The notes under the pieces are model-generated. The model saw nothing but the letters and a program-made list of their open reading frames with translations. It was not told the origin of the DNA and searched no databases. A DNA stretch of 64,000 bases from Jejubacter sp036620675. GTDB taxonomy: Bacteria; Pseudomonadota; Gammaproteobacteria; Enterobacterales; Enterobacteriaceae. The DNA lies in the NCBI GenBank assembly GCA_036620675.1, contig JAZHEE010000012.1. One strand, given 5' to 3'. Positions 43,630 to 53,009 of this stretch are shown here, one piece after another; position 1 is the first letter of the stretch; each line of letters starts with the position of its first letter. The position numbers and the translations under genes are program-made.

Positions 43630-44781
43630 ATGGAGAGAAATGTCACGCTGGATTTTATTCGCGGCGTTGCCATTCTCGGCATCCTGCTTCTGAATATCAA
43701 CGCCTTCGGTTTGCCGAGGGCGGCCTGGCTGAATCCCGCCTGGGCTGGCCATATCTCGCTTAGCGACGCCTGGACATGGGCGTTGCTGGATCTTTTCGCC
43801 CAGGTCAAATTCCTGACCCTTTTCGCGCTGCTGTTCGGCGCCGGATTGCAGATGCTGCTGGCACGTGGCAAACGCTGGATCCAGGCGCGCCTCAGTTTAC
43901 TGGTGCTGCTGGGCTTTCTGCACGCTGCGCTGCTGTGGGACGGCGATATTCTGCTGTCTTACGGCCTGGTGGGGCTGATTTGCTGGCGTATGGTGCGCGA
44001 CGCTTATGGCGTTCGTCAGCTGTTCAATACCGGCGTGCTGCTTTACCTGATTGGCGTGGTGGTGTTGCTGGTGCTGGGTGGCATTCAGGGTAATGGCTTC
44101 AGCCGCAGCTGGGTACCTGATACCGCGGCGCTTCAGTACGAACGGCTGTGGAAACTGGCTCAGGGCGGCGAGGCTATCCACGAGCGGCTGGGGGCGCTAA
44201 GCGACAGTCTGCTGGCGCTGGGGGTACAGTACGGCTGGCAGCTGGCAGGTATGATGCTGCTGGGTGCCGCGCTGATGCGCAGCGGTTGGCTGGCCGGGCG
44301 TTTCAGTCTGGATCACTACCGGCGCAGCGGTTGGCTGCTGATAGCCCTGGGCATGGCGATTAACCTTCCCGCTATCGCTGCCCAGTGGCGCCTGGGGTGG
44401 GATTATCGCTGGTGCGCTTTTATCCTTCAGGCGCCGCGTGAACTGGGGGCGCCGTTTCAGACCATTGGCTATGCCGCGCTGGCGTTCGGCTACTGGCCGC
44501 GCCTGGCCCGTTTTCGTCTGACGGTGGCGGTGGTCTGCGTAGGCCGCATGGCGCTCACCAACTATCTGCTGCAGACCCTGATCTGCACCACGCTGTTTTA
44601 TCGCTTCGGGCTGTTTATGCAGTTCAGCCGGCTACAACTGCTGGCTTTTGTGCCGGGAGTATGGGCAGTCAATCTGCTGTTCTCGCTACTGTGGCTGCGC
44701 CGCTTCCGCCAGGGGCCGGTGGAGTGGTTGTGGCGCCAGCTCACCGCCCGGGCGGCTGGCACCAACAATCAAACGGCCTAA
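43630..44781 (+). CDS. yeiB: DUF418 inner-membrane protein YeiB
   Basis: 383 residues (E. coli 385). Opening helix RNVTLDFIRGVAILGILLLNINAF and C-terminal DUF418 block with VCVGRMALTNYLLQTLICTTLFY near 295-317 fit the family; eight to ten helices. Function unknown. Second gene of folE-yeiB. Its stop overlaps the convergent sanA stop by 4 bp. galS-mgl, which lies beyond yeiB in E. coli, is missing here. Confidence 0.93.
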   Translation: MERNVTLDFIRGVAILGILLLNINAFGLPRAAWLNPAWAGHISLSDAWTWALLDLFAQVKFLTLFALLFGAGLQMLLARGKRWIQARLSLLVLLGFLHAALLWDGDILLSYGLVGLICWRMVRDAYGVRQLFNTGVLLYLIGVVVLLVLGGIQGNGFSRSWVPDTAALQYERLWKLAQGGEAIHERLGALSDSLLALGVQYGWQLAGMMLLGAALMRSGWLAGRFSLDHYRRSGWLLIALGMAINLPAIAAQWRLGWDYRWCAFILQAPRELGAPFQTIGYAALAFGYWPRLARFRLTVAVVCVGRMALTNYLLQTLICTTLFYRFGLFMQFSRLQLLAFVPGVWAVNLLFSLLWLRRFRQGPVEWLWRQLTARAAGTNNQTA

Positions 44782-45497
44782 CGTTTCAGTTTCTTTTCCA
44801 GTTCGACCAACTGTTCAGGGGTGACAGCCGGATAATTCTGGGCGTCGGTGGCTATCTCGTGGGTGGCCGGAATCGGCACCAGCGGCCCCAGGAAGCGCGG
44901 TTCGCGTTTAAAGATGTAGAGATCGGCCAGTGCGCTCAGGCGGGCGCCGAATTCGCGGATGCGCACCGTCAACATGTTCTTGGGGGAAGGAACCGCGTAA
45001 CACTGGGCCTGAATGCCCATATGCCAGGCGATAAACAGCGCGCGTTCGCAGTGAAAACGCTGGGTGATAATGATGAAATCGTTGGTATCGAACACTTTAC
45101 GGGTGCGTACGATGGAGTCCAGGGTGCGAAAACCGGCGTAGTCCAGCACGATAGCTGAAGGATCGACGCCAGCGGCGATCAGATCGCGCCGCATGGTGCG
45201 CGGTTCGTTATAGCTTTGTTGGGCGTTGTCGCCACTCAGCAGCAGATAATCGACCTTACCGCTGTTCCAGGCATTAATTGCCCCCTGAATGCGGTAGCGG
45301 TAATACTGATTAATCACCCCGGTGCGGTAATACTTGGCGGTGCCCAACACTACGCCGACCTGGCGGCGGGGCAGATCCTGGATTTCGTCATAAACCCAGG
45401 GGGCGGTTTTCCAGCTCATCCAGCGGTCCAGCGCGAAAACGGACAACAGCAGTAAGCCGATAATGACCAGCAGGCTGTATAACAGGCGCTTCAACAT
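44778..45497 (-). CDS. sanA: Envelope barrier protein SanA (DUF218)
   Basis: 239 residues (E. coli 239). One N-terminal membrane anchor (LLYSLLVIIGLLLLSVFALDRWMSW), then a periplasmic DUF218 domain with VGVVLGTAKYYRTG near 48, LLLSGDNAQQSYNEPRTM near 83 and DYAGFRTLDSIVRT near 118. Needed for vancomycin exclusion at high temperature in E. coli. Separated from cdd by about 110 bp on the same strand. Confidence 0.95.
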   Translation of the reverse strand: MLKRLLYSLLVIIGLLLLSVFALDRWMSWKTAPWVYDEIQDLPRRQVGVVLGTAKYYRTGVINQYYRYRIQGAINAWNSGKVDYLLLSGDNAQQSYNEPRTMRRDLIAAGVDPSAIVLDYAGFRTLDSIVRTRKVFDTNDFIIITQRFHCERALFIAWHMGIQAQCYAVPSPKNMLTVRIREFGARLSALADLYIFKREPRFLGPLVPIPATHEIATDAQNYPAVTPEQLVELEKKLKR

Positions 45498-45608
45498 GGA
45501 CTTGCGGGCTCGGTATCGGGAATCAAAAGGTTATCCAAGGCTACTGTATCCGTGGAAGCGGCGCAACACGGGCGAATCCGGTTGCGCTAATTTTCAGCCA
45601 GTTATCGC

Positions 45609-46493
45609 TCAGACCAGCAAAGCACGATCGAGGCTGCGGCACTCCATGGTGCGCAGCAGCGCAACGGTGGTTTCCCATTGGGTCAGGGTGCCGTCCGGTC
45701 GTTCAGCCAGTATGGCGCGCAGCAAATCCTGTGGCTGATAGCCGCACAGGTACATCAGATTTAACGCGGCCTGAAGCGGCGGCAGCGAAGGATTATAGGC
45801 GGCGTTTTCCGCATAGCTGCCGGTAAACAGCGTGCCGTCTCGCATCTCCAGCGCCACGCCGGAGGGTGACTGGCTGTATGGAGCATGGCTGCGGTTAGCG
45901 GCGGCGATAGCGGCCCGGCTCAGGGCATCGCCTTCCAGCGGATAGCCGTGATCTTCTTCGTCCATCATCAAGGTGGCAATATTCAGATCCCGGGGCCCGA
46001 AGGCGTCTGGCAGGTAGTCGCCCAGGGTGGCAAACGGGCGACCCGGTAGGTGAATATGCAGATCGGTGCCGCTGTTCAGCTCATTCATAAACTGACGGCA
46101 GTGGCCGCAGGGGGTGTAGTTGACGGTGATGGCCATCAGGCGACGCTCGCCGCGCATCCAGGCGTGGGCGATGGAGCTCTGCTCGGCATGCAGGGTCTGC
46201 TGCATGGTGGTGCCGGGAAACTCCATATTAGCGCCAAGATAAAGATTGCCGCTTTCGCCCCGGGCTACGGCGCCGACGTTAAAGCGTGAAATCGCGGTAC
46301 GGGCGCAGGCGGCGGCCAGCGGTAGCAGCGCAAAGGCCAGCGCGTCATCGTCCAGTCCGCTGTGGCGCTTCAGGGTTTCGACCTCCGCTGCGCTGAACAT
46401 AGCGGGGAAGTGGTCATCGGCGACGAGCGGTGCCAGCGCGGCGTGCAGTTGCGTTGGAGTCTGGTCGAGGGCGACCTGGAAACGTGAATGCAT
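45609..46493 (-). CDS. cdd: Cytidine deaminase
   Basis: 294 residues as in E. coli. The N-terminal active domain holds the zinc site HAEQSSI (near 102, His and catalytic Glu) and TPCGHCRQFMNEL (near 129, two Cys); the C-terminal domain is the inactive duplicate, with APYSQSPSGVALEM. Converts cytidine and deoxycytidine to uridines in salvage; CytR-CRP controlled in E. coli. Confidence 0.97.
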   Translation of the reverse strand: MHSRFQVALDQTPTQLHAALAPLVADDHFPAMFSAAEVETLKRHSGLDDDALAFALLPLAAACARTAISRFNVGAVARGESGNLYLGANMEFPGTTMQQTLHAEQSSIAHAWMRGERRLMAITVNYTPCGHCRQFMNELNSGTDLHIHLPGRPFATLGDYLPDAFGPRDLNIATLMMDEEDHGYPLEGDALSRAAIAAANRSHAPYSQSPSGVALEMRDGTLFTGSYAENAAYNPSLPPLQAALNLMYLCGYQPQDLLRAILAERPDGTLTQWETTVALLRTMECRSLDRALLV

Positions 46494-46628
46494 GAAAGGA
46501 TTCCGAATCAGCTTAATGGAACCGTAGTGTACGGCGCTGTTGGAAAGCTATATGTGATCATAATCTAATTATTAATGTAACAAATGAAAATTAACTTCAA
46601 CTCAGAGTAAAGCAGCGCACAGTTTAGC

Positions 46629-47324
46629 CTAGCCCATTAGCGCCATGATTATCGGGAACATAAAAGGGGCCAGCAGCGAGGTGAAGATACCGCAGATAAC
46701 CAGCGCCAGGGAGCCAAAAGCGCCTTCCTGATAATCGAGTTCTGCGCAGCGGGCGGTGCCCAGCGCATGCGAGGCGGTACCCATCGCCAGACCGCGCGAA
46801 GCTTTGGTACTGATGCGCATACTGTTAAGCAGGGTATGACCAAATACCGCTCCCAGAATGCCGACGAAAATTACGCACACTGCGCTAATTGCCGGAATGC
46901 CGCCAATACTGCCGCCGACTGCCATGGCGATAGGTGTGGTGACTGACTTCGGCAGTATCGACGCCGCTATCTGCGGAGTAGCGCCCATTAGCAGGGCCAC
47001 GGCGGTGCCGGTAAACATCGCCACCAGGCTACCGATAAAGCAGATGCTGATAATCGACTTCCATCGGGCGCGAATCTGGTGCAATTGCTCATAGAGCGGG
47101 AAGGCCAGCGCGACTACCGCCGGTTGCAGCAGATCGTTTAGCACTTTGCTGCCCCGGAAGTAGTGGGCGTAAGGCGTGCCGCTCAGCAACAGTAGTGGAA
47201 TAATGACCACCATTGAAACCAGTAACGGATTGAGCAGCGGCGTTTTCAGCCAGCTCCCCAGTCTGCGTGCCGTGAAGAAGACCACCAGCGTCATGGGAAG
47301 CGACCACCAGATATCGTGGATCAT
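46629..47324 (-). CDS. yohK: LrgB/CidB-family membrane protein YohK
   Basis: 231 residues (E. coli 231). Six to seven helices, with the LrgB motifs LLQPAVVALAFPLYEQL near 65-81, PKSVTTPIAMAV near 124-135 and GTASHALGTARCAEL near 186-200. With YohJ it forms an Lrg/Cid-like pair; in E. coli the two are linked to 3-hydroxypropionate or related acid handling and possibly to murein hydrolase control. Overlaps yohJ by 4 bp (ATGA). Confidence 0.94.
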   Translation of the reverse strand: MIHDIWWSLPMTLVVFFTARRLGSWLKTPLLNPLLVSMVVIIPLLLLSGTPYAHYFRGSKVLNDLLQPAVVALAFPLYEQLHQIRARWKSIISICFIGSLVAMFTGTAVALLMGATPQIAASILPKSVTTPIAMAVGGSIGGIPAISAVCVIFVGILGAVFGHTLLNSMRISTKASRGLAMGTASHALGTARCAELDYQEGAFGSLALVICGIFTSLLAPFMFPIIMALMG

Positions 47325-47722
47325 TTTTTATTTGCCTCTTTTTGTCCGATAACTTTGCGCTCGCCGTGAATCAGATGGGAGCTCCAGCTCACCACCACCA
47401 GCACCAGCAGAGTGCTGACCACGCAGGAGACCACGATAGGTCCGAACTGGGCGCGTAGCAGATCGAAATACTGCATTACCCCAACGCCGATAGGCACAAA
47501 CAGCAGCGCCATATAGCGAATCAGCAGATGGCAGCCCGGTTTAACCCACTGGGCCGGCAGAATTTGCAGTGACAGCAGCAGAAACAGAATCAGCATACCG
47601 ATAATGCTACCGGGAATAGTGACAGGCAGCAGGGCGGCGATGGCGATACCGGCATATAAGCAGGCGTAAATCAGCAGAAAGGCCCGCAGGTAGTGCCAGA
47701 CGATCTTTAAAGTCTTATGCAT
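47321..47722 (-). CDS. yohJ: LrgA/CidA-family membrane protein YohJ
   Basis: 133 residues (E. coli 132) from ATG 47722, matching the E. coli start MSKTLNIIWQYLRAF; the frame is open upstream without support. Four helices; PVTIPGSIIGMLILFLLLSLQILPA near 28-52 and LLFVPIGVGVMQYFDLL near 73-89 are LrgA signatures. First gene of the yohJK unit. Confidence 0.94.
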   Translation of the reverse strand: MHKTLKIVWHYLRAFLLIYACLYAGIAIAALLPVTIPGSIIGMLILFLLLSLQILPAQWVKPGCHLLIRYMALLFVPIGVGVMQYFDLLRAQFGPIVVSCVVSTLLVLVVVSWSSHLIHGERKVIGQKEANKK

Positions 47723-47923
47723 GGCGTTAACCCTTAGTGAAACGCATTCATCATACAATTAAATCCAATTCTGTGATACAGGTAGCAACATGAATTCCAG
47801 GAATACCTTTTATTCCTGGCCTGCCTGACGGCGAAACGCAAGGTTACGCTCTGCGGCCAGAGAGACTTTATTCGCCATGACAGAAACGCTAGCATAGCGC
47901 CTCTTTATTCAACGGGCGGATTT

Positions 47924-48883
47924 ATGCGGGTATTACTGGCGCCGATGGAAGGAGTGCTTGATGCGCTGGTGCGCGAGCTCCTCAGCGAAGTGAACGACTA
48001 CGATTTGTGCATCACCGAATTTTTGCGGGTGGTGGATAAGCTGCTGCCGGTAAAGTCTTTTCTGCGTATCTGCCCGGAGCTGGAACACCAGAGCCGTACC
48101 CCCAGCGGTACCCCGGTGCGTATTCAGCTACTGGGACAGTATCCCCAGTGGCTGGCGGAAAACGCCGCCCGGGCCGTGGAGCTGGGCTCCTGGGGCGTGG
48201 ATCTTAACTGCGGTTGCCCGTCGAAGGTGGTGAACGGCAGCGGAGGCGGCGCCACGCTGCTGCGCGATCCGGAACTAATTTACCAGGGGGCGAAGGCGAT
48301 GCGCGAAGCCGTGCCAGCCCATCTGCCGGTAACTGTTAAGGTGCGGCTGGGCTGGGGCAGTAGCGAGCAGCGATTCGAAATCGCCGACGCCGTACAGCAG
48401 GCTGGTGCCAGTGAGCTGGTAGTACACGGACGTACTAAAGAAGACGGCTATCGGGCGGAACGTATCGACTGGCCGGCCATTGGCGAAATCCGCCGCCGTC
48501 TGTCGATTCCGGTTATCGCCAATGGCGAGATCTGGGACTGGAAAAGCGCACAGGCTTGCATGAAAGCGACCGGCTGCGATGCGGTGATGATCGGTCGCGG
48601 TGCCCTTAACGTGCCCAACCTGAGCCGGGTGGTGAAAGAGAACGCGGCGCCAATGCCATGGCCGGAGGTGGTTCAACTGCTGCGTAAGTACACCCGGCTG
48701 GAAAAACAGGGCGATACCGGCCTGTACCATCTGGCGCGCATTAAGCAGTGGCTGGGCTATTTGCGCAAGGCTTACCCCGAAGCGGGAGAATTGTTCAGCG
48801 CGGTGCGCCCTTGTCAGACCTCCCGGGCGGTATCCGAGGTTATTAACGGCTGGCAGCTTCCGCAGCAAGTCGGGATTGAATAA
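47924..48883 (+). CDS. dusC: tRNA-dihydrouridine(16) synthase
   Basis: 319 residues (E. coli 315). FMN TIM barrel: LLAPMEGVLDALVRELL at the start, catalytic cysteine in DLNCGCPSKVVNGSGGGATLLRD near 98, VKVRLGWG near 139, VHGRTKEDGY near 167, and IANGEIWD then MIGRGAL near 200-230. Reduces U16 of tRNAs. Its last 41 bases overlap the 3' end of the convergent LysR gene, a longer overlap than usual. Confidence 0.96.
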   Translation: MRVLLAPMEGVLDALVRELLSEVNDYDLCITEFLRVVDKLLPVKSFLRICPELEHQSRTPSGTPVRIQLLGQYPQWLAENAARAVELGSWGVDLNCGCPSKVVNGSGGGATLLRDPELIYQGAKAMREAVPAHLPVTVKVRLGWGSSEQRFEIADAVQQAGASELVVHGRTKEDGYRAERIDWPAIGEIRRRLSIPVIANGEIWDWKSAQACMKATGCDAVMIGRGALNVPNLSRVVKENAAPMPWPEVVQLLRKYTRLEKQGDTGLYHLARIKQWLGYLRKAYPEAGELFSAVRPCQTSRAVSEVINGWQLPQQVGIE

Positions 48884-49775
48884 ACCCTCTAAGCCACATT
48901 AGTGCCGGATCGCTGCTGTGACGCTGATGCCATAGCAGCGACAGTTCGAACGGCGCGATCGCCAGCGGCGGCGGGCTACAGCGCAGCCCGGCGCTGCGCT
49001 GCCACGTTTCGGCCAGGCCGGCGGGCACCGTCGCCAGGGCGGGCAGGGTTGCCAGCACTCCCGGCATGGCGGCGAAATGCGGCGTGGTATAGCAGATATG
49101 CCGTTGCAGGTTCTGCTTACCGAGCAGGGTATCGATCTGGCTGCTGGCGGCTTCACGGTAGCTCACCAGCAGATGCGGATGTTCGACGTACTGCGCCAGG
49201 GTTAGCGGCGTATCCAGCGTGAGCTGCTGTGGATGCCATAAGGTGGTAAAGTCCATGGCGGTCAGCACCTCGCGTTCCAGCCAGCGCGGGCCGCCAGCGG
49301 CCACGCTAATCGCCATATCCAGCTCCCCCGTTTCCAGCCGTTGCGGATCGCTGAAGGGGGTGCCTGTCACCACATTCAGGCGAATTCCCGGCGCCGTTTC
49401 GAAAAGCAGCGGCAGGATCTGCGGCATCAGCCACATTTCCACCCAGTCCGTCATACCGAGAGTAATGGTCGCGCTGGCCCGGGCCGGATCGAACTCCGGG
49501 CGCTGGAACAGCGCCGATTGTAGCTGTTCCAGCAGCGGCATCAGTTCGTCGTGCAGCTCAATAGCGCGGGCGGTCGGCAGCATCCGGTGGCCGCTGCGGA
49601 TAAACAGCGGGTCGGCGAACATTTCCCGCAAACGTGCCAGAGAGCCGCTGACCGCAGGCTGGCCCAGGTGCAGCTTTTCTGCCGCCAGTGACACACTCTG
49701 TTCGCGGAACAGCACCGCAAAGGCGATCAGAAGATTGAGATCGATTCTTCGGAAATCATTTTCTTTGATAGTCAT
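48843..49775 (-). CDS. LysR-family regulator next to an MBL-fold hydrolase
   Basis: 310 residues from ATG 49775 (MTIKENDFRRIDLNLLIAFAVLF); the frame also opens at 49817, but family members start with this FRRIDLNLL segment. HTH: QSVSLAAEKLHLGQPAVSGSLARLREMFADPLFIRSGHRMLPTARA, typical of the NodD/LeuO-like subgroup. It is divergent from the MBL-fold gene with 78 bp between starts and probably regulates it. No equivalent in the E. coli region, where yohF/mdtQ follow dusC. Confidence 0.88.
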   Translation of the reverse strand: MTIKENDFRRIDLNLLIAFAVLFREQSVSLAAEKLHLGQPAVSGSLARLREMFADPLFIRSGHRMLPTARAIELHDELMPLLEQLQSALFQRPEFDPARASATITLGMTDWVEMWLMPQILPLLFETAPGIRLNVVTGTPFSDPQRLETGELDMAISVAAGGPRWLEREVLTAMDFTTLWHPQQLTLDTPLTLAQYVEHPHLLVSYREAASSQIDTLLGKQNLQRHICYTTPHFAAMPGVLATLPALATVPAGLAETWQRSAGLRCSPPPLAIAPFELSLLWHQRHSSDPALMWLRGFIQSRLAAEAASR

Positions 49776-49853
49776 TATTTCTCCAATCAATTGGAGTGAT
49801 GATATCGGTTCATCCATACTTCAGCAAGATTTGTTCACAAGCTGGAGAATAAG

Positions 49854-50750
49854 ATGAAAACGCTGGTTGTGCTGATGTTACTGACAGTCTCCGCCGTCGC
49901 TCAGGCGGCAGAGACTGCCCGCTCCCTTGAGCTGGGGGACTGGCGGGTGACTGCGGTCTCTGATGGCAGCGCTCAGGTGCCGCTGGAAAAATTGATGAAG
50001 AATATCAGCCCCGCCAGCCTGCGACAGCGCCTGGCGGCGGCGGGGGAGGCTTCTCCCACCCCGACCGCGATTAACGCTTTTGTGATCGATACCGGAAAGC
50101 AGCGCATCCTGGTGGATACCGGAGCCGGGCCGCTGATGGGGCCGGACAGCGGCCGACTGGCGGATAATCTGCGGGCCGCTGGCATCGCGCCGCAGAGCAT
50201 TAATACCATTTTGCTGACTCACATTCACGCCGACCATTCAGGCGGCCTGCAGCGCGACGGACAGTTGCAGTTCCCGAACGCCACGGTATGGGTTGATAAA
50301 AAAGATGTCGATTTCTGGCTGGATCCGACTCACGGCGACCTGGTGACTGAGGCGGAGCGCCATACCTTTGAGGAGTCACGCCTTTCACTTGCGCCGGTAC
50401 AGGCGGCCGGAAAATTGCGTACCTTTACGGCACCAGCGCGGCTCGTTGACGGTATCGAGGCCGTGGCGGCGCCAGGACATACGCCTGGCAGCGTGATGTA
50501 CCGGGTGACCCGTGGCGGCAAAACGCTGGTGCTGTGGGGGGATATTATCCACGCCGCCGCCGTACAGTTCGCGCTGCCGGATGCCGCGATTCGCTTTGAT
50601 GTGGATAGCCGCCAGGCGGTGAAGACCCGCAAGCGGATACTGGAACAGGTTGCCGATGAAGGAGACCTGGTGGCCGCGCCCCATATCGCTTTTCCGGGGT
50701 TAGGCCACGTGGTGCATCAGGGCAGCGCCTTTCAGTGGCAGCCGCTTTAA
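49854..50750 (+). CDS. Exported MBL-fold metallo-hydrolase
   Basis: 298 residues with a signal peptide (MKTLVVLMLLTVSAVAQA, mature from about AETARSLELGD). Metallo-beta-lactamase fold with the metal motif THIHADHSG near 122-130, further His in APGHTPGSVMY near 206, Asp in LWGDIIHAA near 228, and HIAFPGLGHV at the end. Close in pattern to quorum-quenching/lactonase-like and general MBL hydrolases, not a B1 carbapenemase. Substrate unknown. Periplasmic. Stop overlaps the convergent methyltransferase stop by 4 bp. Confidence 0.87.
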   Translation: MKTLVVLMLLTVSAVAQAAETARSLELGDWRVTAVSDGSAQVPLEKLMKNISPASLRQRLAAAGEASPTPTAINAFVIDTGKQRILVDTGAGPLMGPDSGRLADNLRAAGIAPQSINTILLTHIHADHSGGLQRDGQLQFPNATVWVDKKDVDFWLDPTHGDLVTEAERHTFEESRLSLAPVQAAGKLRTFTAPARLVDGIEAVAAPGHTPGSVMYRVTRGGKTLVLWGDIIHAAAVQFALPDAAIRFDVDSRQAVKTRKRILEQVADEGDLVAAPHIAFPGLGHVVHQGSAFQWQPL

Positions 50751-51484
50751 TTGTGAGGACGGCGAGCCGCCAGCAGGAAAAACATCGGGCGATCGGCTTC
50801 TTCGGCAAGCTGGGGCGCGGCGGTGATTTGCTCAGCCGTTGGGCCCCATTCATCAAGATGAATCAGCTCAAGGCCGCTTGCCAGTACCAGGTTTATCCAG
50901 GTGGCGAGTTTACGATGCTGCTTTCTGACATCAGCATTAAACCAGTGGTTGACCCGTTCGCCTTCCTGCTGGTAATGGTTAACCGGCCAGCTGCGGCGCC
51001 CTTCGGTATCGCTGCACCAGCCCGGCGCCAGCGGTGCGGTGTAGATCGGATGTTCGGCAGAAAAGATCAGCATACCGCCGGGGACCAGCGCCTGATAAAC
51101 GGTGGCGAACAGCGCCGGAATGTTCCGCAGATAGTGCAGGGTCAGGGAACTCCAGACCAGATCCAGCGAAAGTTCCGGGAGCGTCAGCGTTTCGAGATCG
51201 GCATGCTGCCATGCGATATTCTTTTCCGGCGTCATAGCTGCGGCCCGTTCCAGCATTTTATGCGAGACATCGAAACCGGTGACCCTAACGGCGCCGGCAT
51301 CCCGGGCGTAGCGGCAGAACCAGCCGTAGCCGCAGCCAAGGTCGGCAACGCGCTTTCCGGTTAACTCCGGCAGCAGGGCGCGCAGAGCAGGCCACTCCGG
51401 AGCGCCTTCCAGACCGCGGGTGGAGCGGTCAAGGGTGGCATAACCCGCAAAAAATTGCGGATCGTCATAGATATTCTGGGTCAT
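50747..51484 (-). CDS. Class I SAM-dependent methyltransferase
   Basis: 245 residues with the Rossmann motif I VADLGCGYGWFCRYARDAGA near 45-64, acidic motif II TGFDVSHKML near 69, and motif IV-like LDLVWSSLTLHYL near 105. UbiE/COQ5-type small-molecule methyltransferase. Substrate unknown. It lies 21 bp downstream of yohD on the same strand, so the two may be co-transcribed. Not part of this E. coli segment. Confidence 0.86.
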   Translation of the reverse strand: MTQNIYDDPQFFAGYATLDRSTRGLEGAPEWPALRALLPELTGKRVADLGCGYGWFCRYARDAGAVRVTGFDVSHKMLERAAAMTPEKNIAWQHADLETLTLPELSLDLVWSSLTLHYLRNIPALFATVYQALVPGGMLIFSAEHPIYTAPLAPGWCSDTEGRRSWPVNHYQQEGERVNHWFNADVRKQHRKLATWINLVLASGLELIHLDEWGPTAEQITAAPQLAEEADRPMFFLLAARRPHN

Positions 51485-51505
51485 AAAAACTCCATGGATG
51501 GGGCG

Positions 51506-52090
51506 TTAACCCGCGTTGTTATCCTCACTTCGGCGGGCATTGCGCCGCTTCAGCCAAAGACGCGCCAGCCACACCAGGGCTATCACCAGCGCCAGCCAGA
51601 TCAGATGCTTGATATGCTGGTCGAACTGGTGCAGCCACGGGGCTATCATCTCGCCGCCCAGATATCCCAACGCGCTGAACAGGCTGGCCCAGACAATCGC
51701 TCCCAGGATATTGAGCGGCAGAAAAATGCGCGGCGGCAGGTGACTGGCGCCAATCAGGATTGGGCCGATAATCCGGAATCCGTACATAAAGCGGGTACCG
51801 ATGACGAACAGCCAGGGGCGATGATTAATCAGGTTACGCGCCCGGGCAATCTGTTTTTTATGGCGTGGAAAGCGCTTTAGCAGGCCGTTGCCGAAGCGGC
51901 GCCCCACCAGGTAGAGAAGCTGATCGCCGATCATCCCGCCGAGCGCGACAGCGGCCACCACCAGCGGAAACTTCAGCAGTCCCTGATGTGCGGCCACACC
52001 GCCGAGCAGAGTGACGGTTTCGCCTTCCGCCAGGCTGCCAACAACCAGCGCAACATAGCCGTAGTGGCTGATTAAGCTATTAATATCCAT
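51506..52090 (-). CDS. yohD: DedA-family membrane protein YohD
   Basis: 194 residues (E. coli 192) from ATG 52090, which matches MDLNTLISQYGY; the open frame extends to 52348 without support. DedA/SNARE-associated motifs: GSLAEGETVTLLGGVAAHQGLL near 17-38, GGMIGDQLLYLVGRRFG near 50-66 and GTRFMYGFRIIGPILIG near 98-114. DedA proteins aid membrane homeostasis, with several members acting as undecaprenyl-phosphate or phospholipid flippases. Divergent from yohC. Confidence 0.94.
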   Translation of the reverse strand: MDINSLISHYGYVALVVGSLAEGETVTLLGGVAAHQGLLKFPLVVAAVALGGMIGDQLLYLVGRRFGNGLLKRFPRHKKQIARARNLINHRPWLFVIGTRFMYGFRIIGPILIGASHLPPRIFLPLNILGAIVWASLFSALGYLGGEMIAPWLHQFDQHIKHLIWLALVIALVWLARLWLKRRNARRSEDNNAG

Positions 52091-52252
52091 TGGCTGATAA
52101 AACCTTACTCTGTCGCGTGTTTTACCTTTAAGCATACACCCACAGGGCGTCTGTAGCTTCAACGGACGCCCTCTGCGACGCTGGCTGCTCATAAAATCAT
52201 CTATACTTAACCAGACGCGGTAGCGCGGCATCATGAGATGAGGGAGGTTGTT

Positions 52253-52840
52253 ATGAACCATGTCTGGGGGCTGTTTTCCCATCCCGATCGTGAAATGCAG
52301 ACCATTAAGCGTGAAAACGAAACGGTATCGCACCATTATTTGCACCACGTGCTGATCATGGCGGCGATTCCGGTCATTTGCGCCTTTATCGGCACCACGC
52401 AGATAGGCTGGAACTTTGGCGCTGGCAACTATGTTCAGCTGTCGTTGAGCACCGGAATTGGGCTTGCCGTACTGTTTTACGCCCTGATGCTGGCCGGGGT
52501 AGCGGTCATGGGGCGGGTTATCTGGTGGATGGCGCGTAACTATCCGCAGCGTCCGTCTCTGGCGCGCTGTATGGTGTTTGCCGGGTATGTGGCGACGCCG
52601 CTGTTTCTGAGCGGTATTGTGGCGCTCTATCCGCTGGTCTGGCTCTGCGTGCTGGTCGGTACCCTTGCGCTGTGCTACACCGGCTATCTGCTGTATGTGG
52701 GTATCCCCACCTTCCTGAACATCACTCGCGATGAAGGGCTGAGTTTTTCCAGCTCGACCCTGGCTATTGGCGTACTGGTGCTGGAAGTGCTGCTGGCCCT
52801 GACGGTGGTGCTGTGGGGCTATGGATATAGATTATTCTGA
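52253..52840 (+). CDS. yohC: Yip1-domain inner-membrane protein YohC
   Basis: 195 residues, the same as E. coli, starting MNHVWGLFSHPDREM with GGGAGG nine bases upstream. Five helices in a Yip1 domain, YLHHVLIMAAIPVICAFIGTTQIGWNF near 27-53 and GIPTFLNITRDEG near 150. Function unknown. Divergent from yohD. Confidence 0.94.
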   Translation: MNHVWGLFSHPDREMQTIKRENETVSHHYLHHVLIMAAIPVICAFIGTTQIGWNFGAGNYVQLSLSTGIGLAVLFYALMLAGVAVMGRVIWWMARNYPQRPSLARCMVFAGYVATPLFLSGIVALYPLVWLCVLVGTLALCYTGYLLYVGIPTFLNITRDEGLSFSSSTLAIGVLVLEVLLALTVVLWGYGYRLF

Positions 52841-53009
52841 AAACCGCAGCGTCACGGCGATTTCGTGCGCGGCGCAGCATTTAGTGACGATTACAGGCTG
52901 GCGACGGCTGTCGGGGGCGGAGTATGATGCCGTTTCCGCGCGCCGTCGCGTATTCGAGGCTGACGGCGGCGGGTAATGTTATTTTCCCGTGGACAATTTG
53001 AAGCCGATC

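Noticed and set aside
49854..50750. Acquired carbapenemase
   Set aside because: The HxHxDH motif is shared by the whole MBL superfamily; the remaining motifs fit general MBL hydrolases, and the gene is paired with a LysR gene in normal chromosomal composition.
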